Part shown: piece by piece, positions 33,381 through 42,329 of the stretch
Layout: each line of letters starts with the position of its first letter
Position numbering within the stretch: the first letter of the stretch is position 1
DNA from: Planctomycetota bacterium
GTDB lineage: Bacteria > Planctomycetota > SZUA-567 > H5-PLA8
Assembly (NCBI GenBank): GCA_015075375.1
Contig: JABTUM010000001.1
Span: 2,289,201-2,353,200, forward strand
Direction of reading: 5' to 3'
DNA: 64,000 nucleotides
Translations under genes and position numbers: made by a program
Notes under the pieces: generated by a model
The model's input: only the letters and a program-made list of their open reading frames with translations
The model's database searches: none
What the model was told of the DNA's origin: nothing

Positions 33381-34547
33381 CTAACGCCTGCCGCCCGCCG
33401 CCCACCACGCCTCCGCGCGCGCCTCGGCCAGCCGCTCCAGCCACCGCGCCCCGTCGCGCAGCGCCGCCTCCCGGCTCCCCGCGAAACGGATCAGACTCTC
33501 CAGCGCCACGAACCGCCGCGCCAGCGCCGCCCGCGCATCGGCTTCGATCGCGCCGCCCACCGCCACGCACGCCACGCCCGCTGCCTTCGCGCGCCGCGCC
33601 ACCCCCGCCGGCGCCTTGCCCATCAGCGTCTGCCGGTCCAGCCGGCCTTCGCCCGTCAGCGCCAGGCCCGCGCCGCGCAGCCTTTGGTCGAAGCCGATCG
33701 CGTCCAGCGCCAGCTCGATCCCCGGCTTCAGCTCCGCGTTCAAAAACGCCACGCAGCCCGCGCCCAGCCCGCCCGCCGCGCCCGCTCCGCGCATGCGCCG
33801 CACGTCGCGCCCCAAATCGCGCGCGGCGATCTTCGCAAAGCGCGAAAGCGCGCGGTCCAGCAGCGCCACGTCGCGCGGCGACGCACCCTTCTGCGGGCCG
33901 TACACGGCGCTTGCGCCGCGCGTCCCCGTCAGCGGATTCGTCACGTCGCACGCCACCGTCACCGGCACGCGCTTCAAGCGCGCGTCGAAGCCGGACAGAT
34001 CGATCCGGTCGAGCGCCAGCAGCGCCGCGCCGCCCGCGGGCAGTTCGCGTCCGGCCGCATCGAGCAGCCGCGCGCCCAGCGCCTGCGCCATCCCCGCGCC
34101 GCCGTCGTTCGTCGCGCTCCCGCCGATCCCCAGCAAGATCCGCCCCGCCCCGGCATCCAGCGCCGCGCGAATCTGATCGCCCACGCCCCAGGTCGATGTG
34201 ATGTTCGGATCGCGCTTCGTTTCGGGAACCAGCGGCAAGCCCGACGACGCGGCCATCTCCAGCACCGCCGTGGGACGTTTCGAACCGCGCGGAGGAGGCA
34301 GGAGCGCGAAGCGCGCCGAACGCTTTTCCAGCAGCGGGCCGCGTACGCGCGCCGTTGCCATCCGCGCGCCCGGCACCGCGCGATGCAGCGCTTCGACCAG
34401 GCCCTCGCCGCCGTCGGCCAGCGCCACCACGTCCGCCGCGAAGCCCGCCCGGCGCAGTCCGCGCGCCAGGGCCTGGCCCGCCTGAGCCGAACTCAGCGTG
34501 CCCTTGAACGACGCGCACGCCACCAGCACCCGGCGCGCCGCGCTCAC
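33381..34547 (-). CDS. Glycerate kinase (GarK/GlxK-like, glycerate 2-kinase)
   Basis: 388 residues. Recognised parts are LVACASFKGTLSSAQAGQALA, VALADGGEGLVEAL, LGIGGSATNDGGAGMAQALGA (a hallmark loop), VACDVTNPLTGTRGASAVYGPQKGAS (given in two parts: ACDVTNPLTG, VYGPQKG), RMRGAGAAGGLGAGCVAFL and LTGEGRLDRQTLMGKAP. It phosphorylates D-glycerate for entry to glycolysis. It starts at GTG, which overlaps the stop codon of the preceding zinc-ribbon membrane gene by four bases (GTGA); otherwise no functional link between the two is clear. Confidence 0.93.
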   Translation of the reverse strand: MSAARRVLVACASFKGTLSSAQAGQALARGLRRAGFAADVVALADGGEGLVEALHRAVPGARMATARVRGPLLEKRSARFALLPPPRGSKRPTAVLEMAASSGLPLVPETKRDPNITSTWGVGDQIRAALDAGAGRILLGIGGSATNDGGAGMAQALGARLLDAAGRELPAGGAALLALDRIDLSGFDARLKRVPVTVACDVTNPLTGTRGASAVYGPQKGASPRDVALLDRALSRFAKIAARDLGRDVRRMRGAGAAGGLGAGCVAFLNAELKPGIELALDAIGFDQRLRGAGLALTGEGRLDRQTLMGKAPAGVARRAKAAGVACVAVGGAIEADARAALARRFVALESLIRFAGSREAALRDGARWLERLAEARAEAWWAAGGRR

Positions 34548-35899
34548 GAACTGGCCTTGAAGCGATGCGAACGCCGCGGCTTCTTGCCGTCCTCCGCGTC
34601 GTCCTCTTCTTCTTCGTCGTCGTCCGCTTCGTCCGGGTCCTTGCGGCGCTTGGCTGGCGCCGGCTTCGCGGCCGCGCCGGGCTTCGCCGCCCGCGTGCTC
34701 TCGTCCTTCCCCTTCGCGCCGTTCTTCTTGCCCCGGAACACGAAGAAGTATGTGTACGCGACCCAGGCCAGGAAGAACGAAAGCCCCCCGCCCAGGACGC
34801 CGGCCACCCACACCCACGGATTCCCGCCGTCGATCGTCACGCCGAAGAACTGGTATTTCTTCAACTGGTAGTCGCCGATCGACACCTTCCAGGCGAGGTA
34901 AATCCCGAATGCGATGGCGCTCGCCGGAACCGCCGCGACGAAAACCCAGAACATCGCCTTCTCGACGTTGAACGGAGGCGGAGGCTGCGGCTCGTCGGCG
35001 TACTTCGTCGTGCGTCCTTTGCGGCTCGCGTCGGGAGCCGCACCGAGCGGCCGGCTCGGCGCGATCGTCTGCGCCAGCGCCGCCGCCTCGCGCGCCTTCA
35101 GCTTGCGCGTGTTGTTGTCGAAATCGACCTCGTCGCCTTCCAGCGAATAGCTCGACTCGCTCGGACCGCCCGGCTTCGGAGCGCCGATCTCCACCAGCTC
35201 GTCCAGCATCGCCGCGTGCACCGACGCCTGCACTTCCTCCGCCGTCTCCACCGGCTTCGTTTCGCCGCCGTCGGCATCGGAGCCAGCGCCGTCCAATACG
35301 TCCGCCGCCGGCTTCTTCTTTTTCTTCTTCTTCTTTTTCTTGGACCGCTTCGACGGAGTCGCGGCTTCCACTTCTTCCTTCATCCGCTCCAGATCCGCCG
35401 TCGAAACCGGCTGCGTCTCGCCGCCCGGATCGTCGCTCTCTTCGTCGTCGTCAAGGGCCGCCGGCTTGGACACGGCCTTCGGCGCGGGCTTCGGCTCCAC
35501 CTTCGCGGGAATTTTCGGCGCGGCGGCCGGCTTCGCGTTCGGCTCGGCCTTCGCGCTCCCCTCGGCCTTCGGCTTCGCGGCGGGCTTGGGCTTGTCCGGA
35601 GCCGCTTCCGCTTTGCGTGCAACCGCGCCGGGCTTCGCGGCGGGCGTGGCCGGAGCGATCTTCGCCTCGGATTTCGCCGCCTTCGCGCGCGCCAGCGCCG
35701 CCGCCATGCGCCCGCTGCTCGCGCCCGCTTTCGGAGCGTTCGCAGGAGCGGACGTGGGCGTGAGCTTAAAAGCGTCGTCGAGCTGGTAGTGCCGGTTGCA
35801 CCACGGACAGCTCAGCACCTGCCCCGGTTTCTTCTTGGAAAGGTCGAAGACTACTTCACCGCAGGTACACGGAGCGGATGAACTGGAGGAGGCATTCAT
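34544..35899 (-). CDS. Zinc-ribbon membrane protein with low-complexity Lys/Ala linker
   Basis: 451 residues from MNASSSSSAP. N-terminal zinc ribbon C11-TC13 and C31-PWC34. Then about 270 residues of Ala/Lys/Pro-rich and acidic low complexity, including a run of ten lysines after KRS, and two membrane helices (KAMFWVFVAAVPASAIAFGIYLA and WVWVAGVLGGGLSFFLAWVAYTY, first written here only in part as motif text) near residues 310-332 and 360-382, ending in a charged tail. No known enzyme domain. Its stop codon overlaps the GTG of glycerate kinase. The same ribbon-linker-membrane plan appears in two other genes of this window. Confidence 0.68.
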   Translation of the reverse strand: MNASSSSSAPCTCGEVVFDLSKKKPGQVLSCPWCNRHYQLDDAFKLTPTSAPANAPKAGASSGRMAAALARAKAAKSEAKIAPATPAAKPGAVARKAEAAPDKPKPAAKPKAEGSAKAEPNAKPAAAPKIPAKVEPKPAPKAVSKPAALDDDEESDDPGGETQPVSTADLERMKEEVEAATPSKRSKKKKKKKKKKPAADVLDGAGSDADGGETKPVETAEEVQASVHAAMLDELVEIGAPKPGGPSESSYSLEGDEVDFDNNTRKLKAREAAALAQTIAPSRPLGAAPDASRKGRTTKYADEPQPPPPFNVEKAMFWVFVAAVPASAIAFGIYLAWKVSIGDYQLKKYQFFGVTIDGGNPWVWVAGVLGGGLSFFLAWVAYTYFFVFRGKKNGAKGKDESTRAAKPGAAAKPAPAKRRKDPDEADDDEEEEDDAEDGKKPRRSHRFKASS

Positions 35900-36045
35900 G
35901 GACGGTGAACATCTGCCCCGGCTGGTCGAGCGGGCCTCCGCGCGCGGCGCTTGGCCAAGAGCGCACACTATAGCCGCTCAAGCCGGATTTACACCGCCAA
36001 TTTGTCCGCTCGCCGCAACGCCTGAGGAAAGAGCCGTGGTGTTTT

Positions 36046-36079
36046 CCCTCTCCCTCTGGGAGGGGTAGGGTGAGGGAGG
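36046..36079. repeat. REP-like palindromic element
   Basis: CCCTCtCCCTC followed by TG and GGAGGGG, then GGTGAGGG: a C-rich then G-rich hairpin, 15 bp past the gatA stop codon. Elements of this wording are scattered through many GC-rich genomes. It might also slow transcription past gatA. Confidence 0.5.
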
Positions 36080-36093
36080 TTTTTCAACAACCG

Positions 36094-37575
36094 CTACAGC
36101 GCCGGGTGCTTCCGGTGGTGCGCCGTCTTCGCCTCGTACGCCGCCGCCGTCCGCAGCAGCCCCGCCTCGTCGAACGCGCGCCCCATCAACTGCATCCCGA
36201 TGGGCAAGCCCGACGAGGTCTGCCCGCAGGGCAGCGATAACGCGGGAATCGCCGCCAGGTTCACCGTCACGGTGAAGATATCCGACAGGTACATCGCCAG
36301 CGGATCGTCCGCTTTCTCGCCAATCTTGAACGCCGGCGTCGGCGTCGTCGGGCAAACGATCACGTCCGCCTTCTGGAAGGCTTCGTCGAAGTCGCGCTTC
36401 AAGAGCGCCCGGACCTGCTGCGCCTTCAGGTAGTACTTGCTCGCGTAGCCCGCTGAAAGAGCGTACGTCCCGAGCATGATGCGGCGTTTCACTTCCGCGC
36501 CGAACCCTTCGCCGCGGCTGCGCGCGTACAGATCCACCAGCCCGCCCGGCTCGCTCGTGCGATGACCGTAATGCACGCCGTCGAAGCGCGCCAGATTGCT
36601 CGACGCCTCCGCCGTCGCGATCAGATAGTACACCGCGATGCCGTGCGAACTGTGCGGCAGCGAAACCTCCACCGCCTTCGCGCCCAGCGCCTCCAGGTCC
36701 GCGATCCCCCGCCGCACCGCGGCCTCGACCTCCGGATCGGTCCCCTTGACGAAGTATTCCTTCGGCACGCCCAGGCGCAGACCTTTCAAATCGCCCGGCG
36801 CCTTCAGCGCGCGCAGCTCGTCCGGCGCCGCCATCGCGGCGCTCGTCGCATCGCGCTCGTCATGCCCCGAAATCGCAGCGCATAAAAGCGCCGCGTCCGC
36901 GGCATCCCGAGCGAACGGGCCGATCTGGTCCAGCGAACTCGCGAACGCCACCAGCCCGTAGCGCGAAATCCGCCCGTACGTCGGCTTCAAGCCCAAGCAG
37001 CCGCACAACGCCGCCGGCTGCCGGATCGAGCCGCCCGTGTCGCTGCCCAGCGCCAGCGGCACGATGCCCGCCGCCACCGCCACCGCCGAACCGCCCGAAC
37101 TTCCGCCCGGCACCCGCGAAACATCCCACGGGTTGCGCGTCGTACCGTAGGCGCTGTTCTCCGTCGAACTGCCCATCGCGAACTCGTCGAGGTTCGTCTT
37201 GCCGACAATCGTCGCGCCCGCATCCAGCAGCCGCTGCACCGCCGTGGCCGTATAGGGCGGCACGTAACCGTCCAGAATCTTCGAAGCGCAAGTCGTGCGC
37301 GTGCCCTTCAAACACAGGTTGTCCTTGATCGCCACCGGCACACCGGCCAGCAACCCCGGATCCCCGCCCGCCGCGATCTTTGCGTCGGTCGCGCGCGCCT
37401 GCGTCAGCGCCGCGTCTTCCAGCAGCGTGAGGAACACCTTCAGCGTGGGGTCCAGCGCCTTCGCGCGAGCCAGCGCGGCGCGGGCGACCTCTTCGGCCGA
37501 ATACGTCTTCGCGCGCACGCCCGCCGCGATCTCGCGAGCGCTCAGCCACGCGTACGCCTGCAGATCCAAAGCCAT
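36094..37575 (-). CDS. gatA: Aspartyl/glutamyl-tRNA(Asn/Gln) amidotransferase subunit A
   Basis: 493 residues of the amidase-signature family. Catalytic Lys84 in [11 protein letters not shown], cis-Ser159 in PGGSSGGSA and nucleophile Ser183 in [12 protein letters not shown] have the spacing of GatA. The long C-terminal half ([19 protein letters not shown], then [15 protein letters not shown]) is also GatA-like. It releases ammonia from glutamine for amidation of Glu-tRNA(Gln) or Asp-tRNA(Asn). gatB and gatC are not next to it, so the complex is encoded at split loci; a stand-alone amidase is the less likely alternative. Divergent from an oxidoreductase gene. Confidence 0.92.
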   Translation of the reverse strand: MALDLQAYAWLSAREIAAGVRAKTYSAEEVARAALARAKALDPTLKVFLTLLEDAALTQARATDAKIAAGGDPGLLAGVPVAIKDNLCLKGTRTTCASKILDGYVPPYTATAVQRLLDAGATIVGKTNLDEFAMGSSTENSAYGTTRNPWDVSRVPGGSSGGSAVAVAAGIVPLALGSDTGGSIRQPAALCGCLGLKPTYGRISRYGLVAFASSLDQIGPFARDAADAALLCAAISGHDERDATSAAMAAPDELRALKAPGDLKGLRLGVPKEYFVKGTDPEVEAAVRRGIADLEALGAKAVEVSLPHSSHGIAVYYLIATAEASSNLARFDGVHYGHRTSEPGGLVDLYARSRGEGFGAEVKRRIMLGTYALSAGYASKYYLKAQQVRALLKRDFDEAFQKADVIVCPTTPTPAFKIGEKADDPLAMYLSDIFTVTVNLAAIPALSLPCGQTSSGLPIGMQLMGRAFDEAGLLRTAAAYEAKTAHHRKHPAL

Positions 37576-37717
37576 CCGTCGCTCCCACGCTTGAGTTCGT
37601 TAGCGAGATCAGTCTACGGTCCGCGCCCCCCCAAGCAAGTTGAGGCCGCACGCGCTTGCTCCCAAGCCCCTTTGGCTCTATGCCAATGGGATACGTCACA
37701 CCCAGGAGAATCCATTC

Positions 37718-38773
37718 ATGTCCGGCACCCCCGTTCGATTCGGTCTGATCGGCTGCGGCGAGATCGCGATGCAGTCGCTCAAGGCGCTGCAAGCCGCCGA
37801 AGGATGCGCCGTCACCGCCGTGCAGGATGTCGTCGCCGACCTTGCGCGAGACACCGGAGCGAAGCTGGGCGTCGCGCACTTCACGAACGTCGATGACCTC
37901 CTCGCCCGCAGCGACGTGGACGCGGTGGTGCTCAGCACGCCGCACTTCCTGCACGCGCCGCTGGCGATACAAGCCGCGCGAGCCGGGAAGCATATCGCCT
38001 GCGAGAAGCCCATCGCCTGCACGCTGGCGCAAGCCGACGAGATGATCGCTGTCTGCCGCGACGCGAAGGTGAAGCTTTCGGTGAATTACATTTCGCGCTA
38101 TTCGCCGATGGTGCTTAAGACCAAGGCGCTGCTCGAAGCCGGGGCCATCGGGAAGATCATCCGCTACCAGATTCACATTGCCGCGGATAAGCCGGAGAGT
38201 TACTGGAGCGGCGGGTATACGGGGCGGGCCAAGAGCGATTGGCGGCAGAGCAAAGAAAAATCCGGCGGCGGCGTGCTGGTCATGAACCTCAGCCACGATA
38301 TCGACCGCGTGATGTGGATTGCCGGGCTGGTGCCCGAGCGCGTTTTTGCAGAAGCGGCGACGCATTCGACGCCCGTGGAAGTGGAAGACAACATTTCCGC
38401 CGTGGTGCGCTTCACCAACGGAGCCATCGGGAGCATCGATGCGATGAGTTGTGCGCGCGGCAAGGAAGGGTTTGGCAACCGCCTGTACGGCACCGAAGGC
38501 CAGATCGAGATGGCCCATCCGCTGCGCGTGTTTACCACTCGCGAGGACGTGCCGGGCTGCAAGCCCAAGGAATGGTCGACGCTGGAAGTGGGCGGCGCGT
38601 TGTGGAGCACCGACGAGCGGACGGCCTATTTTGTCGATTTGGCTAAAGCCATTCAGGAAGATCGGACGCCGCTGATTAGCGGGGAAGAAGCCCGCAAAGT
38701 GTTGGCGCTGTGTGTGGCGATTTACGAGAGTGCCGCGACGAACCGAGCGCAGAGCGTGGATTGGCGGCAGTGA
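37718..38773 (+). CDS. Gfo/Idh/MocA-family oxidoreductase (first copy)
   Basis: 351 residues; AGGAG 9 nt before the ATG. Rossmann NAD(P)-binding start VRFGLIGCGEIAMQSLKAL, VVLSTPHFLHAPLAI, and the hallmark catalytic Lys in HIACEKPIACTLAQADEMI. The C-terminal sheet domain includes GGGVLVMNLSHDIDRVMWIAG with the active-site H/D pair. Such enzymes oxidise or reduce sugars, inositol or sugar-like compounds. Monocistronic as far as visible; repeats fill the gap downstream. The second family member at 42.3 kb is only distantly alike. Confidence 0.9.
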   Translation: MSGTPVRFGLIGCGEIAMQSLKALQAAEGCAVTAVQDVVADLARDTGAKLGVAHFTNVDDLLARSDVDAVVLSTPHFLHAPLAIQAARAGKHIACEKPIACTLAQADEMIAVCRDAKVKLSVNYISRYSPMVLKTKALLEAGAIGKIIRYQIHIAADKPESYWSGGYTGRAKSDWRQSKEKSGGGVLVMNLSHDIDRVMWIAGLVPERVFAEAATHSTPVEVEDNISAVVRFTNGAIGSIDAMSCARGKEGFGNRLYGTEGQIEMAHPLRVFTTREDVPGCKPKEWSTLEVGGALWSTDERTAYFVDLAKAIQEDRTPLISGEEARKVLALCVAIYESAATNRAQSVDWRQ

Positions 38774-38817
38774 CGGTGCCGGTCAGGGTGTTGGAAAGCG
38801 CAGCGCACAGCGCAGCA

Positions 38818-38887
38818 TGATGGTGTTGGCCGTAGCAGCGCGAAGCGCAGAGTGATGGTGTTCGCCGTAGCAGCGCGCAGCGCAATG
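38818..38887 (+). repeat. Two tandem copies of a 35-bp unit
   Basis: TGATGGTGTT(G/C)GCCGTAGC then AGCGCG(A/C)AGCGCA recurs at a 35-bp step with only a few changes, and a partial third copy precedes it near 38780-38817. Non-coding, behind the oxidoreductase gene. Confidence 0.6.
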
Positions 38888-38932
38888 AGAAGTGGGAAGT
38901 AGCCCTTCAAGGCGCGCAGCGCCGTTATGAAA

Positions 38933-38955
38933 CCTTCCCCCCTGCGGGGGGAAGG
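38933..38955. repeat. Palindromic dispersed element (C/G-run hairpin)
   Basis: CCTTCCCCCC-TGC-GGGGGGAAGG, a perfect 10-bp stem, followed by CCGGATGGGGGG. Similar elements are scattered through GC-rich bacterial genomes. It may act as a terminator-like or REP-type element; no T run follows. Confidence 0.6.
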
Positions 38956-39061
38956 CCGGATGGGGGGCGGCCTGAAGAACTCGCGCAGCGATCCCTAGAG
39001 CCGTAGCCCTGCCCTTACCGTTTATCGTTTACCGCTCCCCGCTTCCCATTACACTCCCCGC

Positions 39062-39508
39062 ATGAACGCCGAAGAACTCCAACGCTACATCCACGCCAAC
39101 CTCCCGCTCACCAAAGCCATGGGCGTGACCGTCCAGGAACTGGCCGAGACGCACATCAGGCTGGGCGCGCCGCTGCTCCCGAACCTGAACCACAAGAAGA
39201 CCGCGTTCGGCGGAAGTCTCGAATCGCTCGCCACCGTCACCGCGTGGTCGACGCTGCATGTGGATTTATGCCGGCAAGGGCTGCGCGCCGAACTGGTGAT
39301 CCGGCACTGCGAGATGTCGTTCCTGCATCCGATCGACTGCGATTTTTCGGCGCGAGCGGAGTTTCCGGCGGCGGAAGACCGTGCGCGCTTCCGAAAGATG
39401 TACGACCGGCGCGGGATGGGGAGTTTCACGATGGCCTGCCAAGTCGAAGCCGCCGGTCAGATCAGCGCCCGCTTCGTGGGCCAGTTCGTGGCCGTGAAAG
39501 TCCCGTAG
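39062..39508 (+). CDS. Hotdog-fold thioesterase, YiiD C-terminal type
   Basis: 148 residues. Matches the putative thioesterase domain found at the C-terminus of YiiD: LPLTKAMGVTVQELAETHIRLGAPLLPN, then KKTAFGGSLESLATVTAWSTL (the hotdog helix), LVIRHCEMSFLHPIDCDFSARAEFP and SFTMACQVEAAGQISARFVGQFV. Substrate is presumably an acyl-CoA or acyl-ACP, but nothing in the context tells which. No signal or membrane segment. Convergent with the AT-rich MORN-type lipoprotein gene. Motifs are long here and given piecewise; the fold assignment is fairly safe. Confidence 0.8.
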   Translation: MNAEELQRYIHANLPLTKAMGVTVQELAETHIRLGAPLLPNLNHKKTAFGGSLESLATVTAWSTLHVDLCRQGLRAELVIRHCEMSFLHPIDCDFSARAEFPAAEDRARFRKMYDRRGMGSFTMACQVEAAGQISARFVGQFVAVKVP

Positions 39509-39682
39509 CGCCGGCGTCCGTGCGTCCTTTGCCCCGGAGGAGCGCCAGCATTTAGCTCAAGATGTGAACCCATGAAATCCTGGTCATACGCACTACGTAA
39601 TACGATTCCACCCCAACCTGCTCCGTGGAATTCCAGAATCTTCAAAAACTCGCCTTCGGGCGGACAACAAAGCCACCAGAGC

Positions 39683-40405
39683 CTATGGAGGCTGTCGCTG
39701 GCCCAAATGGTACCGTTCATATTTCACGAGGCCCGCCCAACTTCCGGCATCACCGGCTAATGGAACGCCGCATTCGCCTTCCCACGGCAGTCCGTCTTTC
39801 CATTCGCCTTGATGCTGAATACTCCCGTCTTTGTTCCAGACTGTCCAAATACCGTGCTTCTTACCGCCTCTAAAAGTTCCGAACTGCTCTTTCGCACCAC
39901 TGGAATGCCATTGAGTAACCGAAATGAGTTCACCCACTTTATCGTACATCTCCTCCACGCTTACTTTTCCATCACGCCAATAGGTTTTCTTCCCCTGTAT
40001 CCGCCCCTCGACATACTCCGCTTCCCAATACTTTGCTCCCGTGGGCTGCCATGCCGTCCAGGTCCCTGTTTCCTTTCCTGCTCGAAATGCTCCAGCTCTT
40101 GCCTTTTGACCATCCATGAACCATTCCGTCAGAGGACCATCGAGCTTTCCATTCGCATACTGAGTTTCGAGTCGCTTCTGACCATTCTCAAACCATTCCG
40201 TTTGGGTACCGTGACGAACCGATTCCCCAGAAGCGAATTTCAGGAAAATCTGTCGAGATTTTGGTTTCCCGTTTTCCCACACGTCCTCGTCAACACTCTC
40301 GGAACCAACTTCGTTAACGTCTGTTTGCTTCGCATTCCCGCATCCGGAAAGGGACAGAATCCAAGCGATGACGCATAGGCTGGGTACGAAACTTTCACGC
40401 AGCAT
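39683..40405 (-). CDS. Lipoprotein with MORN-variant (YwqK-like) repeats
   Basis: 240 residues from MLRESFVPSLCVIAWILSLSGCGN, a lipoprotein signal with lipobox LSGC. The mature part is made of MORN-like repeats with G.....W...G: EWFENGQKRLETQYANGKLDG, EWFMDGQKARAGAFRAGKETG, AWQPTGAKYWEAEYVEGRIQG, WHSSGAKEQFGTFRGGKKHG, VWNKDGSIQHQGEWKDG (each within limits), about six copies. AGAGGT lies about 7 nt upstream of the ATG. Family names such as YwqK antitoxin are annotation habits; no toxin gene is adjacent. GC is markedly lower than the window average, suggesting recent transfer. Confidence 0.82.
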   Translation of the reverse strand: MLRESFVPSLCVIAWILSLSGCGNAKQTDVNEVGSESVDEDVWENGKPKSRQIFLKFASGESVRHGTQTEWFENGQKRLETQYANGKLDGPLTEWFMDGQKARAGAFRAGKETGTWTAWQPTGAKYWEAEYVEGRIQGKKTYWRDGKVSVEEMYDKVGELISVTQWHSSGAKEQFGTFRGGKKHGIWTVWNKDGSIQHQGEWKDGLPWEGECGVPLAGDAGSWAGLVKYERYHLGQRQPP

Positions 40406-41005
40406 ACAGCCACCTCTACTCACCAAGGTCCGTTTATGCGAGTTTCGTAAGCGCAAGCCACACGGCCACGTGATGCTACAATTCTAACCAATCACTTCAC
40501 ATTTCTTTCGTTTCGAATTTGCTCAACAAATTCTTCAAATTGCATTTTACCTGCCGCTTACGCTTATGGCCTGAGACAATCCACGGGGTTCCAGAAGTTG
40601 CTAGCACCCTACTTCAGGAGAGTGATGGCCATTATGCGTAAGCCCCGGAGGGGCGAAAGAGTTTAGCCCACGGCGTGAGCCGTGGGGCCGAGCAACGCGA
40701 AGCGCGAAAGCCCCGGCAGGGGCGAAAGAAAACTCGCCCCCGAATACCTCCCCATTCGCCTTAACCCCCGCCACACTTTTCCGCCGTCTTGACCCATCCC
40801 GCCTTTGAACTCTGAACTTAGAATTTTGACCTCCTCCGCACCTGTTCAGCCCCACGCGCATAGCCCCGCCAAGCGCTACGAACCTCGGTGCAAAAACTAC
40901 GCTTTGCGTGCGCTAAAAATAGCAGTTTTATGGCAGAATCAAACTTTTGCTCCACGTGCACCCTTTTTAACCGACCAAATGGGTATGCGAATAGAACGGC
41001 CGGCC
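40406..41005. other. 600-bp non-coding region with repeats
   Basis: Between the MORN lipoprotein (reading left) and the MFS transporter (ending at 41006). The part up to 40600 is AT-rich and should hold the lipoprotein promoter. 40641-40729 holds a repeat element. The rest to 41005 has no credible gene; small frames across the repeat are low-complexity translations. Confidence 0.55.
40641..40729. repeat. Composite repeat: direct repeats flanking a palindrome
   Basis: AGCCCCGGAGGGGCGAAAGA (40641-40660) recurs as AGCCCCGGCAGGGGCGAAAG (40709-40728). Between them lies the hairpin CCCACGGC-GTGA-GCCGTGGG (40667-40686). Each direct repeat itself holds a CCCC/GGGG palindrome. This kind of element is dispersed in Planctomycetota-like genomes. 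Confidence 0.65.
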
Positions 41006-42289
41006 TCAAACTCCGCCACCGCCGCCGACCGGGTTCTCCGCCCGCGCCCGGTTCGCGCGCTCCTCCGCCTGCATCCGCCGCCCCAGCGCCAGAAGCGGCA
41101 GCAGCAGCACGCACGAACCCGCGATCATTCCGAAGCAGATCAGCGTAATCGTCCGCAGACCAAGCGGTTGCAGCAACGCGTACACCACCAGCGGCGCCGC
41201 GATCCCGCGCAGCCCCGTCAGGAAAACATGCACGCTCATGTACTCCGCCGTCCGCTCCGGCGGCGCGAACTTCGTCACCCACAGGCTCCAGGCAATCTCC
41301 CCGCCGCCCTCGCCCAGTCCAAAGCAAATACTCGCCAGCACTTGCACCCATACCTGATCGTGGAAAAACAGCAGCATGTTGAAGCCAAAGAACATATTCA
41401 GCAGGATCCGCAGCACGATGAAGTTGGTCGAATCGAAGAGCCGCCCCCAGAAATGCGCCGAGACAAAGCGCGCGATGCCCGGAATGATCTGCACCAGACA
41501 CAGCACCAGCCACGCATCGTAATGCAAGCCCAGCTCGGCACTTGCGACGTACTCCACGCGCAGCGGCAAGATCGCCAGATTCGCGACGCCCATGATCATC
41601 CACGTCGCGCAGACATACCCAAAGCGTTTGTCCTTCCACAGCCAAGCCAGGATGCTCGCGAAGTGCTTCGTCGGCTTCTCCAAAGGCTTGCTGGGAATAC
41701 GGAAGCAGCAATACGCCGCGAAGCCCAGGCAACCGGCCAGCACCGCGAAGACCGGCCGGTAACGCGCCAGTTCGTCGCCGATCCAGAGCGCCAACACGAT
41801 CGAGGCCACCAGCCCGCCCAGACTTCCGCGTTCGCTCACGTTGCTAAACAGATACCCGCGCTGGAGATCCGGAATGTTCTGGCGCCATAACGCGGTCACC
41901 AGCGGCGCGCAGACCGAGACCAGCGGCACGCCGAACAATAAGCCCGCGAAATAGAAGCGGAAATCCTCGACGCTCGCCGCCACGCCAATCCCGGCGGCCG
42001 CGCCCGCCAGGAGCAACCCCATCGCACGCGCGACGGGAAGCCCAAGCCGCGCAATCAGATGCACAAACAGCAGCGAACTCAACTGGCCCACCGATCCCGC
42101 CGCCGCCAGCCACGCTTTGCTCGTATCGCCCGCGTCGAAGTACTGGATCGCGACCAGCAGCACCAACCCTTCCAACCCGCGCCGGACGATCCCGAGGCTC
42201 GCGCCGCGGTGCTTCTCCCAGCGCGTGGTGACCGCCTGGTGCGGGTACTCCGGATCGGTTTGCGGCGGATGCTCGGCAGATGGATTCAA
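41006..42289 (-). CDS. Major facilitator superfamily transporter
   Basis: 427 residues with 11-12 hydrophobic helices, e.g. AWLAAAGSVGQLSSLLFVHLIA, ARAMGLLLAGAAAGIGVA, FYFAGLLFGVPLVSVCAPLV, FAVLAGCLGFAAYCCF, ASICFGLGEGGGEIAWSLWV and TLICFGMIAGSCVLLLPLLAL. The loop between helices 2 and 3 and the central charged loop (FRIPSKPLEKPTKHF) fit the MFS plan. An Arg/Asn-rich tail ends in five glycines and a valine. The transported solute is not evident. It lies 40 bp downstream of an oxidoreductase on the same strand, so both may handle the same sugar-like compound. Confidence 0.85.
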   Translation of the reverse strand: MNPSAEHPPQTDPEYPHQAVTTRWEKHRGASLGIVRRGLEGLVLLVAIQYFDAGDTSKAWLAAAGSVGQLSSLLFVHLIARLGLPVARAMGLLLAGAAAGIGVAASVEDFRFYFAGLLFGVPLVSVCAPLVTALWRQNIPDLQRGYLFSNVSERGSLGGLVASIVLALWIGDELARYRPVFAVLAGCLGFAAYCCFRIPSKPLEKPTKHFASILAWLWKDKRFGYVCATWMIMGVANLAILPLRVEYVASAELGLHYDAWLVLCLVQIIPGIARFVSAHFWGRLFDSTNFIVLRILLNMFFGFNMLLFFHDQVWVQVLASICFGLGEGGGEIAWSLWVTKFAPPERTAEYMSVHVFLTGLRGIAAPLVVYALLQPLGLRTITLICFGMIAGSCVLLLPLLALGRRMQAEERANRARAENPVGGGGGV

Positions 42290-42329
42290 CGTGAAGTCCA
42301 GACTAGAGATACAGGATCATGGTATGCGC

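Noticed and set aside
36046-36090. Hairpin after gatA as an intrinsic terminator
   Set aside because: The T run is on the plus-strand side, but the gene upstream is on the minus strand; treated as a REP-like repeat.
40601-40861. Small minus-strand frame across the composite repeat
   Set aside because: Its sequence is the translation of the GC-rich repeat and has no protein-like features.
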